A DNA stretch of 64,000 nucleotides from Afifella sp. IM 167 (lineage in GTDB: Bacteria; Pseudomonadota; Alphaproteobacteria; Rhizobiales; Afifellaceae), in the NCBI RefSeq assembly GCF_020144925.1, contig NZ_NSLC01000010.1, forward strand, positions 1 through 64,000, read 5' to 3'. A program made the position numbers and the translations under genes. Numbering within the stretch: position 1 is the first letter of the stretch; every line of letters begins with the position of its first letter. Below are positions 55,823-64,000 of this stretch, one piece after another. The notes beneath the pieces are model-generated. The model was given only the letters and a program-made list of their open reading frames with translations. It had not been told where the DNA came from and did no database searches.

Positions 55823-57013
55823 TCAATGCCGCTTCATCGAGCGTGGTCCGAGCGGATGGTCCGCATGCGGATAGGGATGGTGGTGATGATCATGCCCGCC
55901 GTGGTGCCCGTGGTCATGCCCGGCGTCATGCTTGTGGTCATGGCCATGCGAATGGCTGTGCCCGTGATCATGATCGTGATGATGCGCGTGGCCATGGTCG
56001 TCGTGATGATGGTCGTGACCGTGGTGGTGCTCGCCGCCGGCATGGGTATGCGCCGCGTCCTGGCAGCGTCCGTTGCAGCTGCCGTCCGCGTTGCACAGAT
56101 CGCAGCCCGACCCGACGCCCTCCACGTGATGGTGGTGGCTTTCCTGCGGCAGTCCGATCTCCGCCTCGAAGCCCAGGATCTGCTCCCGGTACTTGCACAT
56201 CTGGCAGTTCATCAAATTGGCGCCGTTGAGGATCTCGTTGGCCCGGTCGGCCAGCGTCGCGATCACCTGCGGATGGTCGTTGAGATAGCTCGCCTTGATG
56301 AATTCTATCTCGGGATGGCGCTCGGCCACGGCGTCCATCCCCATGTAGATGCGGCTGACGAGAACCCCGGTGAAGAGGAAATAGGGGAAGACGACGATGC
56401 GCTTGTAGCCGAGCCTTGCCGCGTGTTCGAGGCCGGGCTCCACCAGCGGAAAGGTGACGCCGGAATAGGCCGTTTCGGCCCAGCCGAAGCCGAAGCCTTC
56501 CCACAGCATCCGGGTGATCTTGGAGACGTTGGAATTGGCATCGGGATCGGAGGCGCCGCGCCCGACGACGACGAGAAGCGTCTCGTGCAGCGGCACGTCG
56601 GACGGCGCTGCGGCGAGCGCCTCGGAGATGCGCGCCGAGGCCGCCTTGATCATGCGCGGATCGACGCCGAGATCGCGGCCGTAATCGATCGGAACGCCCC
56701 GCTCAGCCTGATAGGTGTTGAGGACGGAGGGAATGTCGTTCTTGGCATGGCCCGCCGCAAACAGCATGCCGGGCACGGCGAGGATCCGGTTGCAGCCGGC
56801 TTCGATCAGCTTGTCGAGGCCTGTGCGGATGACCGGCTCGGCGAATTCCAGATAGCCGTATTCGACCGGCCATTCGGGGAAGAGCTTGCGCGCCGCCTCG
56901 GCAAGGCGGGCGAATTCGGCGACGGCGGCGCGGTTGCGGCTGCCGTGACCGCAGATCATCAGCCCGATCTTCTCTTTGCCGGAATTTTCGTGTGGCGGCG
57001 CGGAAAGGGACAT
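55823..57013 (-). CDS. cbiX: Long-form sirohydrochlorin cobaltochelatase CbiX with histidine-rich tail
   Basis: A 396-residue CbiX-L protein that inserts Co2+ into sirohydrochlorin. Two CbiX/chelatase modules lie in residues 15-260, beginning KIGLMICGHGSRN, with the catalytic His also in LFAAGHAKND. The MXCXXC motif typical of the long CbiX forms is present (Met268, Cys270, Cys273) and would bind an iron-sulfur cluster. Four more cysteines (304, 307, 313, 317) and a tail of about 79 residues with about 34 His follow, probably a cobalt store. ATG at 57011-57013. First gene of the minus-strand operon behind a structured leader. Confidence 0.93.
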   Translation of the reverse strand: MSLSAPPHENSGKEKIGLMICGHGSRNRAAVAEFARLAEAARKLFPEWPVEYGYLEFAEPVIRTGLDKLIEAGCNRILAVPGMLFAAGHAKNDIPSVLNTYQAERGVPIDYGRDLGVDPRMIKAASARISEALAAAPSDVPLHETLLVVVGRGASDPDANSNVSKITRMLWEGFGFGWAETAYSGVTFPLVEPGLEHAARLGYKRIVVFPYFLFTGVLVSRIYMGMDAVAERHPEIEFIKASYLNDHPQVIATLADRANEILNGANLMNCQMCKYREQILGFEAEIGLPQESHHHHVEGVGSGCDLCNADGSCNGRCQDAAHTHAGGEHHHGHDHHHDDHGHAHHHDHDHGHSHSHGHDHKHDAGHDHGHHGGHDHHHHPYPHADHPLGPRSMKRH

Positions 57014-57044
57014 GGGTGGGGCCTCGCTTTGACACATAAGGGAA

Positions 57045-57160
57045 GCCCGCCCGCCAGCGGAACGCTGCAGGTCGCTCGGACGGCCCCGGCCTTGGCTCCC
57101 GGATGGGGTCAGCCGCACCGGGATCGCTTTCAGCCCCTTGGCGGGGCGACCATCCCTAAC
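57045..57160 (-). ncRNA. Candidate cobalamin-riboswitch-like leader of the cbiX operon
   Basis: The inferred ~145-nt leader is strongly structured. A long-range GGTCGC/GCGACC stem (57146-57151 with 57070-57075) encloses a GCCCC-GCCAA-GGGGC hairpin and a TCCCGG/CCGGGA stem (57118-57123 with 57097-57102). On the minus strand the order hairpin, TGAAAGCGAT, CCGGTGCGG, then CCGAGCGACCTGC recalls the riboswitch order hairpin, TGAAAxGGAA, CCGGTGCGG, B12 box. The classic CCCCCGCAACTGT segment is missing and the B12-box-like CCGAGCGACCTGC has one extra base. It may be a divergent class. Operon context strongly favours B12 control. Confidence 0.42.
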
Positions 57161-57165
57161 CCCCG

Positions 57166-57194
57166 GCTGTAGAGAGCGGGCTCGCCCGCGTCAA
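57166..57194 (-). promoter_or_regulatory. Promoter of the cbiX-cob operon
   Basis: On the minus strand, TTGACG (57189-57194) and TACAGC (57166-57171) are separated by exactly 17 bp. Transcription would begin near 57159, right at the start of the structured leader. The TTGACG -35 is a near match to the housekeeping consensus; the -10 is weaker. Confidence 0.6.
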
Positions 57195-57271
57195 TCGCAG
57201 CCGGCGCCCCGGCAGAGCGCGCCTTGTCTCACCCTGCTGGCTCTGCTCTCCTGCCGTCCGGGAGCCACGCC

Positions 57272-58054
57272 ATGCTGAAATTCTCTGCCAATCTCGGTCT
57301 CTTGTGGGCGGAATTGCCGCTGCCGGAACGCATCCGTGCGGCCAAGGAAGCCGGCTTCGACGCGGTCGAGCTGCATTTTCCCTACGAGGAGAGCCGCGAG
57401 GCGCTGAAGGCGGCTCTTGCCGAAACCGGGCTGCCGCTGCTGGGCATCAACACGCGCCCGGGCCGCGCGGGCGAATTCGGCCTCTCGGCCCTGCCCGGGC
57501 GCGGAGCGGAGGCGCGCGCGGCGATCGACGAGGCGGTGGAATGGGCCGCCGATCTCGGCGGGCGGGCCGTGCATGTGATGGCCGGCGTGCCGAGCCACGA
57601 AATGCCGGTGCGGCGCTGCCGTGAGGCCTTTGCGCGGCTTCTCGCCTACGCCGCCGGGCGATGCGGCGAGAAGGGCCTGACGGCCGTGATCGAGCCGATC
57701 AACACGCGCGACGTGCCGGGCTATTTCCTCTCCACCAGCGCCATCGCCGAGCGTTTCCTCGACATGGTGGCGTCCGAGCATCTGAAGATGCAGTTCGACT
57801 GCTACCACGCCCAGATCATGGAAGGCGACGTCACCCGGCGGATCGAACGCCTGATGCCGAAGATCGGCCATATCCAGGTCGCGGCCGTGCCTTCACGCGC
57901 CGAGCCGGACGAGGGCGAGCTTTCCTACGAGCGGCTGCTGCCGGCGATCGAGGCCGCCGGCTATAAGGGCTATATCGGCGCGGAGTACCGGCCGCGCGGC
58001 AAGGTCGAGGCCGGCCTTTCCTGGCTCGCCGCCTACCGGGCCAGCTGCCGGTAG
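57272..58054 (+). CDS. Hydroxypyruvate isomerase family protein (xylose-isomerase-like TIM barrel)
   Basis: A 260-residue protein of the Hyi/OtnI group. It begins [20 protein letters not shown] and has [28 protein letters not shown], the catalytic-Glu segment [27 protein letters not shown] and the second catalytic Glu in [10 protein letters not shown]. Members interconvert hydroxypyruvate and tartronate semialdehyde, or 2-oxo-tetronate and its isomer. The ATG at 57272 follows GGGAGCC. It is divergent from the cob operon and tail-to-tail with pgi (22-bp overlap). The real substrate is open. Confidence 0.88.
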   Translation: MLKFSANLGLLWAELPLPERIRAAKEAGFDAVELHFPYEESREALKAALAETGLPLLGINTRPGRAGEFGLSALPGRGAEARAAIDEAVEWAADLGGRAVHVMAGVPSHEMPVRRCREAFARLLAYAAGRCGEKGLTAVIEPINTRDVPGYFLSTSAIAERFLDMVASEHLKMQFDCYHAQIMEGDVTRRIERLMPKIGHIQVAAVPSRAEPDEGELSYERLLPAIEAAGYKGYIGAEYRPRGKVEAGLSWLAAYRASCR

Positions 58055-59670
58055 CGTTCCACGAGGCCGGCGGTCGAGCCGTCGAGGCCATCGCCCGCCT
58101 CGCCGTCGCGGATGACCGGGAGCAATTTGCCGGCGAGTTCCTTGCCGAGCTCGACGCCCCACTGGTCGAAGGAATTGACGTCCCAGATCGCCCCCATGAC
58201 GAAGACGCGGTGCTCGTAGAGGGCAATCAGCAGCCCGAGCGTTTCCGGATCGAGCCGCCGGTAGAGGAGCGTGTTCGAAGGCCGGTCGCCGGGAAACACC
58301 TTGTGCGGCGCGAGCCGGTTGATCTCGCCCTCGCCCATGCCCTTTTCCTTCAGCTCCGCGCGCACCTCCGCCTCGCTCTTGCCGAAGGCGAGCGCCTGCG
58401 ACTGGGCGAGGCAATTGGCCAGAAGCTTGGCGTGATGGTCGCCCATCTCCTCGGCCGGCACGGCGGCGGCGAGGAAATCGACCGGGATGATCTCCGTGCC
58501 CTGGTGGATCAGTTGGAAGAAGGCGTGCTGGCCGTTGGTGCCGGGCTCGCCCCAGACGACCGGTCCGGTCTCGTAGTCGACCGCCCTGCCTCCCCGCGTC
58601 ACCCGCTTGCCGTTCGATTCCATGTCGAGCTGCTGCAGATGCGCGGCAAAGCGGTTGAGCCGCTGGTCGTAGGCGATGACGGCCTGCGTGGCGTAGCCGC
58701 AGACATTGCGGTGCCAGATGCCGATGAGGCCCATCAGGACGGGAAGGTTCTGGCCGAGCGGGGCGGAGCGGAAATGCTCGTCCATCTTCCGCGCCCCGGC
58801 GAGGAAGCGCTTGAAGTTGGCAAAGCCGACGGAGATGGCGAGCGGCAGGCCGATCGCCGACCAGACGGAATAGCGCCCGCCGACCCAGTCCCAGAAGCCG
58901 AAGACGCGCTCCTCGTCTATGCCGAATTCCGCGACCTTCTTGAGGTTCGTGGAGAGCGCGGCGAAATGCGCCGGCACCGCCTCCTCGCCGAGCTGGTCGA
59001 CCAGCCATTTGCGCGCCGAGGCGGCGTTGGTCATCGTCTCCAGCGTCGTGAAGGTCTTGGAGGCGATGAGGAAGAGCGTCCGTTCCGGATCGAGCTCCCG
59101 GAGCGTGTCGTGGATGTGCGCCCCGTCGACATTGGAGACGAAATGCACTCTCGGCCCGCCGTCGCGATAGGGCGCCAGCGCCGCCACCGCCATGGCCGGC
59201 CCGAGATCGGAGCCGCCGATGCCGATATTGACGACGTCGGTGAAAGCCTTGCCGCCGGAACCGGCGAGCTTGCCGGAGCGCACGCCCTCGGCGAAAGCGC
59301 CGACCCGCTCCAGCACGTCGTGCACGCCGAGCGTCACGTCGACGCCGCCGACCTCGATCCCCGCATTTTCGGGCGCGCGGAGCGCCGTATGCAGCACGGC
59401 GCGCTTTTCGGTGATGTTGATCGCCTCGCCGGAGAACATGCTCTGGCGAAGCCCTTCGACATCCGCGGCGCGGGCGAGCTGGGTGAGGAGCTCCACCGTC
59501 TCGGCGGTAAGAAGGTTCTTCGAATAGTCGAGCGTGACGTCATCGAGGGAGACGGAGAAACGGGAAAAGCGCTCCGGATCCTCGGCGAAGAGGTCGGAAA
59601 GATGCGTGTCCTTCAGCCCCTCGTGATGGGCCTTGAGGGCTTCGAGCGCGGTCTTGGCGGCTGCTTTCAT
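58033..59670 (-). CDS. pgi: Glucose-6-phosphate isomerase
   Basis: A 545-residue enzyme of the large bacterial PGI family. Conserved blocks are [76 protein letters not shown] (catalytic Glu/His) and [13 protein letters not shown] at the C-terminus. It connects fructose-6-phosphate to the Entner-Doudoroff route encoded upstream. The ATG at 59668-59670 follows eda by 4 bp. Last gene of the zwf-pgl-edd-eda-pgi run. Confidence 0.97.
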   Translation of the reverse strand: MKAAAKTALEALKAHHEGLKDTHLSDLFAEDPERFSRFSVSLDDVTLDYSKNLLTAETVELLTQLARAADVEGLRQSMFSGEAINITEKRAVLHTALRAPENAGIEVGGVDVTLGVHDVLERVGAFAEGVRSGKLAGSGGKAFTDVVNIGIGGSDLGPAMAVAALAPYRDGGPRVHFVSNVDGAHIHDTLRELDPERTLFLIASKTFTTLETMTNAASARKWLVDQLGEEAVPAHFAALSTNLKKVAEFGIDEERVFGFWDWVGGRYSVWSAIGLPLAISVGFANFKRFLAGARKMDEHFRSAPLGQNLPVLMGLIGIWHRNVCGYATQAVIAYDQRLNRFAAHLQQLDMESNGKRVTRGGRAVDYETGPVVWGEPGTNGQHAFFQLIHQGTEIIPVDFLAAAVPAEEMGDHHAKLLANCLAQSQALAFGKSEAEVRAELKEKGMGEGEINRLAPHKVFPGDRPSNTLLYRRLDPETLGLLIALYEHRVFVMGAIWDVNSFDQWGVELGKELAGKLLPVIRDGEAGDGLDGSTAGLVERYRQLAR

Positions 59671-59674
59671 GGTT

Positions 59675-60316
59675 TCAGGCCGCCTTTCCGAGCGCGCTGG
59701 CCTCGCGCGCCAGGGTTTCGATCCTCGCCCAGTCGCCTGCGGCGATCGCATCTTGCGGGGCAAGCCAGGAGCCCCCGACCGTGAAGACGTTGGCAAGCGA
59801 GAGATAGGCCCCCGCATTGGCCGGCGAGACGCCGCCCGTCGGGCAGAAGCGGATCTCCGGCAGCGGCGCGCCAAGCGCCTTCAGATAGGCGACACCCCCC
59901 GCGGCCTCGGCCGGGAAGAACTTTTGCAGATGGTAGCCGGCCTCCACCAGCGACATCGCCTCGGAAGCGGAGGAAGCGCCCGGAAGCCCCGGCAGCACGC
60001 AGTATTTCGCCGCTTCCTTGAGGAGCGGGCTCATGCCCGGCGAAACCCAGAAGCGGGCGCCGGCACGCTCCGCCCGGGTGAGGTGGTCGGGCGCGAGCAC
60101 CGTGCCGACGCCGACCGCGACCTCCTCGACCTCCTCGGCGATCCGCCGCACCGCCTCGAAGGCGGCCTCCGTCCTCAGCGTCACCTCGATGGCCTTGATG
60201 CCGCCGGCATGGAGTGCGCGGGCGAGCGGCACCGCCGCCTCGGCGTCATCGAGCACGATGACGGGCAGGACGGGCGACCCGTCCAGAATGACTTCCAGTT
60301 CTTCGGTCTTGTCCAT
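59675..60316 (-). CDS. eda: 2-Dehydro-3-deoxy-phosphogluconate (KDPG) aldolase
   Basis: A 213-residue class I aldolase. Glu44 (KAIEVTLRT) and the Schiff-base Lys132 ([12 protein letters not shown]) sit at the same positions as in E. coli Eda (Glu45 and Lys133). The sequence also keeps [15 protein letters not shown] and [15 protein letters not shown]. It cleaves KDPG to pyruvate and glyceraldehyde-3-phosphate. A 67-bp gap separates it from edd; the next gene, pgi, starts 4 bp later. Confidence 0.96.
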   Translation of the reverse strand: MDKTEELEVILDGSPVLPVIVLDDAEAAVPLARALHAGGIKAIEVTLRTEAAFEAVRRIAEEVEEVAVGVGTVLAPDHLTRAERAGARFWVSPGMSPLLKEAAKYCVLPGLPGASSASEAMSLVEAGYHLQKFFPAEAAGGVAYLKALGAPLPEIRFCPTGGVSPANAGAYLSLANVFTVGGSWLAPQDAIAAGDWARIETLAREASALGKAA

Positions 60317-60383
60317 TTCTCTCTCGGTCGGGGATTTTCGTTCTTGTCGAGATAGGTCGATATCGCGCGCCGCCGATGCGCCC

Positions 60384-62225
60384 TTACGCCGCCTCGGCCG
60401 GCGCGCTCAGGACGGTGACGCCGGCGCCCTCCTCGGCGGGGCCGGCCATGGCGCGGAAGGCCGAAAAGAGCTCGCGGCCCATGCCGAACTGGTTGGCGGA
60501 GAGGTCGCCCTTGACCGGCTCGCGCGCCGCCCATTCCGCCTCGTCGACGAGCGCGGCGAGCGTGCCGGCCTTGGCATCGACGCGCAGGATGTCGCCCGTG
60601 CGGACCCTGGCGATCGGGCCGCCGGAGACGGCCTCCGGCGTCACGTGGATCGCCGCCGGCACCTTGCCGGAGGCGCCGGACATGCGCCCGTCCGTGACCA
60701 GCGCCACGGCAAAGCCGCGATCCTGTAGAACGCCGAGCTGCGGGGTGAGCTTGTGGAGCTCCGGCATGCCGTTGGCGCGCGGGCCCTGGAAGCGGACGAC
60801 GGCGACGAAGTCGCGTTCGAGCTCGCCGGCCTTGAAGGCGGCCAGAAGCTCTTCCTGCGTGGAAAAGACGATCGCCGGCGCCTCCACCACATGCCGCTCC
60901 GGCTTCACCGCCGAGATCTTGATGACGGCGCGGCCGAGATTGCCGGTGAGAAGCTTCAGCCCGCCGCTCGCCTGAAAGGGATTGGAGGCGGGGCGCAGCA
61001 CGTTCTCGTCGAGGCTTTTCTCCGGCGCCTCGCGCCAGTCCGCCTCGCCCTGCGCCCCCAGCACCGCTTCGCGCCTGTAGCTCTGAAGCCCCCCGCCGGC
61101 GACGGTGCGCACATCCTCGTGCAAGAGACCGTTGTCGAGCAGCGAGCCGATCAGAAAGCCCATGCCGCCCGCGGCGTGGAAATGGTTCACGTCCGAAAGC
61201 CCGTTCGGATAGACGCGGGCGATCAGCGGCACGACCTCCGAGAGCCGGGCGAAATCGTCCCAGGTGACATGGATGCCCGCCGCCCGCGCGATCGCGACGA
61301 TGTGGAGCGTGTGGTTGGTCGAGCCGCCGGTGGCATGCAGGCCGACGATGCCGTTGACGATCGCCTTTTCGTCGATGACCTCGCCGACGGGCGTGTATTC
61401 GTTGCCGAGCGCGGTGATGGCGAGCGCCCGTTTGGCCGCCGCTCGTGTCAGCGCGTCTCGCAGCGGCGTGTTCGGGTTGACGAAGGAGGCGCCCGGCAGG
61501 TGCAGGCCCATGATCTCCATCAGCATCTGGTTGGAATTGGCCGTGCCGTAGAAGGTGCAGGTGCCCGGCCCGTGATAGGATTTGGATTCCGCCTCCAGAA
61601 GCCCCGCCCGGTCGATCTTGCCCTCCGCATAGAGCTGGCGGATGCGCGCCTTCTCGTCGTTGGGCAGGCCCGAGGGCATCGGCCCGGCCGGGATGAAGAC
61701 GGCCGGCAGATGGCCGAAGGCGAGCGCGCCGATCATCAGGCCCGGCACGATCTTGTCGCAGATGCCGAGGAAGACCGCCGCGTCGAACATGTTGTGCGAC
61801 AGCGCCACGCCCGCCGACATGGCGATGACCTCGCGCGAGAAGAGCGACAGGTCCATGCCCGGCTGGCCCTGGGTGACGCCGTCGCACATCGCCGGCACGC
61901 CGCCCGCGACCTGGGCGACGCCGCCCGCCTCCTGCGCCGCCTTGCGGATCACGTCGGGGAAGCGCTCGTAGGGCTGGTGGGCGGAGAGCATGTCGTTATA
62001 GGCGGTGACGATGCCGAGATTGGGCACCGTATCGCCGGCAAGCGCGGCCTTGTCGGCCCCGCCGCAGGCGGCAAAGCCATGGGCAAGGTTTCCGCAGGAC
62101 AGCGTGCCCCGGCGCGGGCCAGCGTCGCACGCGGTGGCGATGCGCGCGAGATAGGCCTCGCGGCCGGCCTTCGAGCGCTCGGCGATGGCGGCGGTCACGG
62201 CGGCGATTTCGGATCGGACGGACAT
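60384..62225 (-). CDS. edd: Phosphogluconate dehydratase
   Basis: A 613-residue dehydratase of the IlvD/Edd family that turns 6-phosphogluconate into KDPG. Conserved cysteines for the Fe-S cluster are in [12 protein letters not shown] and [10 protein letters not shown] and near [18 protein letters not shown]. The C-terminal [21 protein letters not shown] is diagnostic of the family. The ATG at 62223-62225 is preceded by GGAGG. It lies 14 bp after pgl. Confidence 0.97.
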   Translation of the reverse strand: MSVRSEIAAVTAAIAERSKAGREAYLARIATACDAGPRRGTLSCGNLAHGFAACGGADKAALAGDTVPNLGIVTAYNDMLSAHQPYERFPDVIRKAAQEAGGVAQVAGGVPAMCDGVTQGQPGMDLSLFSREVIAMSAGVALSHNMFDAAVFLGICDKIVPGLMIGALAFGHLPAVFIPAGPMPSGLPNDEKARIRQLYAEGKIDRAGLLEAESKSYHGPGTCTFYGTANSNQMLMEIMGLHLPGASFVNPNTPLRDALTRAAAKRALAITALGNEYTPVGEVIDEKAIVNGIVGLHATGGSTNHTLHIVAIARAAGIHVTWDDFARLSEVVPLIARVYPNGLSDVNHFHAAGGMGFLIGSLLDNGLLHEDVRTVAGGGLQSYRREAVLGAQGEADWREAPEKSLDENVLRPASNPFQASGGLKLLTGNLGRAVIKISAVKPERHVVEAPAIVFSTQEELLAAFKAGELERDFVAVVRFQGPRANGMPELHKLTPQLGVLQDRGFAVALVTDGRMSGASGKVPAAIHVTPEAVSGGPIARVRTGDILRVDAKAGTLAALVDEAEWAAREPVKGDLSANQFGMGRELFSAFRAMAGPAEEGAGVTVLSAPAEAA

Positions 62226-62239
62226 CAGGCCTCCTGCCC

Positions 62240-62938
62240 TCAAGGGGCGGTATAGATGTCGAGGGGGACTTCGCTCTGCCGCAGGATAGCGCGGATCGGC
62301 ATTTCTTCGACCGGCCCCTCGCCGAGAGCGGCCTCCAGAACGGTGAGCTTGTCCTCTCCCTCCACATGCAGGATCAGCGAACGGGTCTTCAGGAGCGGGG
62401 TCAGCGTGAAGGTGATGCGCGGCTCGCCGGCCGCCTCGGCCCGCATCGGCAGGAGCGGCATGTCGGTGACGGGGTCGATGGCGGCCGAAAGGTTGTCGCC
62501 GCCGGGAAACCAGGAAGCCGTGTGCCCGTCGCCGCCCATGCCGAGGACGACGCTGGCGAAGGGAAGAAGCACGGTCTCCACATGCAGGATGGCCGCGCCC
62601 ACCCCGTCCTCGGGCGTCGGCGCGCCCGTATAGAGCGGCACGAAACGCGCTGCCGCCGCCTTGGCGCGCAAAAGATGCTCGCGGGCGAGCCGCGCATTGG
62701 AGCGCTCGTGATCGGCCGGCACCCAACGCTCGTCGACGAGCGTTATGGTGACATGCTCCCAGTCGAGATCGCGCAGGGCAAGCTTTTCGAAGAAGAGCTT
62801 CGGGGTGGAGCCGCCGGAAACGGCAAGCGAGGCCTGCCCATCATCGTCGATGGCTCCCGAAAGCTCTTCGGCGACGCGGTCCGCAAGAGCCTCGGCAACG
62901 GCTTCGCGGCCGGAATGATCGTGCCGATGGATGGTCAT
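62240..62938 (-). CDS. pgl: 6-Phosphogluconolactonase
   Basis: A 232-residue lactonase of the NagB/SOL family that hydrolyses 6-phosphogluconolactone. It has [38 protein letters not shown] and [18 protein letters not shown]. The ATG at 62936-62938 overlaps the zwf stop by 4 bp (ATGA), indicating coupling. It belongs to the Entner-Doudoroff operon. Confidence 0.96.
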   Translation of the reverse strand: MTIHRHDHSGREAVAEALADRVAEELSGAIDDDGQASLAVSGGSTPKLFFEKLALRDLDWEHVTITLVDERWVPADHERSNARLAREHLLRAKAAAARFVPLYTGAPTPEDGVGAAILHVETVLLPFASVVLGMGGDGHTASWFPGGDNLSAAIDPVTDMPLLPMRAEAAGEPRITFTLTPLLKTRSLILHVEGEDKLTVLEAALGEGPVEEMPIRAILRQSEVPLDIYTAP

Positions 62939-64000
62939 CGAATCGTGTCCTCGTGCCAGGTGCGCCCGTCCCGCTCGATCAGCGCGATCGCGGCGGAGGG
63001 TCCCCAGGTCCCGGCCGTATAGGCCGCCGGCGCCGAGCCGTCCTTGTCCCAGGCCTCGCGGATCGGATCGATCCATGCCCAGGCCGCCTCGACCTCGTCG
63101 CGGCGCATGAACAGGGTCTGGTTGCCGCGAATGACGTCGAGCAGCAGCCGCTCGTAGGCGTCGGGATAGCGCTCCTCGAAGGATTCGGCAAAGCTCATGT
63201 CGAGCGGCACATAGTTGAGGCGCATGCCGCCGGGCCCCGGATCCTTGATCATGATCCACTGCTTCACGCCCTCATCCGGCTGCAGGCGCAGGACGAGCCG
63301 GTTCTGCGAGATGACGCCGGAATCGCGCGGGAAGATCGAATGCGGGATGGCGCGGAAGGTGATGACGATCTCCGAGACGCGCTCGGCAAGGCGCTTGCCG
63401 GTCCTCAGATAGAAGGGCACCCCGGCCCAGCGCCAGTTGGCCACTTCCGCCTTGAGGGCGACGAAGGTCTCCGTGCGGCTCTTACCGGAGGCAAGCTCCT
63501 CCACATAGCCCGGCACCGCGCCGCCGTCGGAGGCGCCGGCGCGGTATTGCCCGCGCACCGTCAGCCGCTCGTAATTGTCCTCGTCGATCGGCTTCAGCGC
63601 CCGGATGACCTTCAGCTTCTCGTCGCGCACCGAATTGGCGTCGAAGACGTCGGGCGGCTCCATGGCGACGAGGCACAGAAGCTGCGTGAGGTGGTTCTGC
63701 ATCATGTCGCGAAGGGCGCCGGACGTGTCGTAATACTCGCCGCGCGACCCGACGCCGAGCGTCTCCGCCACGGTGATCTGCACATGGTCGATATGGGCGG
63801 AATTCCAGAGCGGCTCGAACAGCGTGTTGGCGAAGCGCAGCGCCATCAGGTTCTGCACGGTCTCCTTGCCGAGATAGTGGTCGATGCGGAAGATCTGGCT
63901 TTCCGAGAAGGCCGTCGCCACCGCATCGTTCACTTCCCTGGCCGAGGCGAGGTCGCGCCCCACCGGCTTTTCGATGACGACGCGGGAATTCTCCGTGACG
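62935..64000 (-). CDS. zwf: Glucose-6-phosphate dehydrogenase, 5' end outside the window
   Basis: The C-terminal ~354 residues of a G6PDH that runs past the right edge of the window. Visible are the EKPVGRD segment, the catalytic [16 protein letters not shown], the coenzyme and structural regions [20 protein letters not shown] and [20 protein letters not shown], and [16 protein letters not shown]. It makes 6-phosphogluconolactone. The N-terminal nucleotide-binding part, with the GASGDLA-type motif, and the promoter are not seen. First visible gene of the zwf-pgl-edd-eda-pgi run. Confidence 0.97.
   Translation of the reverse strand, partial: VTENSRVVIEKPVGRDLASAREVNDAVATAFSESQIFRIDHYLGKETVQNLMALRFANTLFEPLWNSAHIDHVQITVAETLGVGSRGEYYDTSGALRDMMQNHLTQLLCLVAMEPPDVFDANSVRDEKLKVIRALKPIDEDNYERLTVRGQYRAGASDGGAVPGYVEELASGKSRTETFVALKAEVANWRWAGVPFYLRTGKRLAERVSEIVITFRAIPHSIFPRDSGVISQNRLVLRLQPDEGVKQWIMIKDPGPGGMRLNYVPLDMSFAESFEERYPDAYERLLLDVIRGNQTLFMRRDEVEAAWAWIDPIREAWDKDGSAPAAYTAGTWGPSAAIALIERDGRTWHEDTIR

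Noticed and set aside
55850-56045. Repetitive CAT/CAC-GAC-rich DNA resembling a tandem repeat or CRISPR-like array
   Set aside because: It is the coding sequence of the histidine-rich CbiX tail; there are no equal spacers or direct repeats.

Overview
The window is a high-GC, densely coding bacterial chromosome segment. Large-type NAD-glutamate dehydrogenase, an SDHAF4-type SDH assembly protein, a mitofilin-family gene next to hemC/hemD/hemY, the run htpX-rsmB-heparinase-purH and a zwf-pgl-edd-eda-pgi operon together point to an alphaproteobacterium of the Hyphomicrobiales (Rhizobiales). The family cannot be fixed from the sequence alone. I see no rRNA, IS element, prophage or CRISPR array. 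The only RNA gene is one tRNA-Thr(CGT).

Layout. 1-1.4 kb: the tail of one TPM-domain protein, a second TPM protein and an AhpD-like peroxidase. 1.5-13.1 kb: NAD-GDH, purH, a heparinase-like gene, rsmB, htpX, SDHAF4 and a secreted nuclease. 13.1-18.5 kb: L,D-transpeptidase, acetyl-CoA synthetase with a clear terminator, two tandem DUF1761 membrane proteins, a frameshifted MetE-like methionine synthase and an EVE protein. 18.5-26.3 kb: gpsA and tsaD diverging from hemC-hemD-mitofilin-hemY, then tRNA-Thr. 26.4-41.7 kb: a two-armed, LacI-type-controlled carbohydrate island. 41.7-44.8 kb: a Crp/FecR/CHASE2-cyclase signalling operon. 44.9-47.3 kb: a homocysteine methyltransferase, a TerB-like protein and a glutamine amidotransferase. 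47.3-57.2 kb: cobalamin biosynthesis. 57.3-64 kb: a hydroxypyruvate isomerase-like gene and the Entner-Doudoroff operon, with zwf running off the right edge.

The carbohydrate island is the best candidate for an undescribed system. Its left arm (minus strand) encodes a Gfo/Idh dehydrogenase, a binding protein, two permeases, a small membrane-anchored protein, a 2-hydroxyacid dehydrogenase and a ChbG-type deacetylase. Its right arm (plus strand) encodes the ABC ATPase, an atypical NagB-like protein, a mutarotase, a PfkB kinase, a LacD-like class I aldolase and an L-fucose-isomerase-like protein. Near-identical LacI-type palindromes precede both arms. The kinase aligns without gaps over its first ~140 residues to my recollection of E. 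coli sulfofructose kinase YihV and keeps Lys/Asn/Arg at the three positions I recall as binding the sulfonate. This raises the hypothesis of a sulfosugar or other 6-substituted-hexose pathway. No sulfoquinovosidase is present, so the substrate stays open.

The cobalamin genes lie on both strands. The minus-strand operon (cbiX, cobH, cobL, cobI, a cbiG-cobJ fusion, cobM) has a good promoter and a structured ~145-nt leader resembling a divergent cobalamin riboswitch. A perfect FNR/FixK box placed at -41.5 relative to an inferred start site lies downstream of cobB, ahead of a 65-codon ORF with an excellent ribosome binding site. CbiX and CbiG argue for early cobalt insertion, although CobG, CobZ, CobF and CbiD are not in the window.
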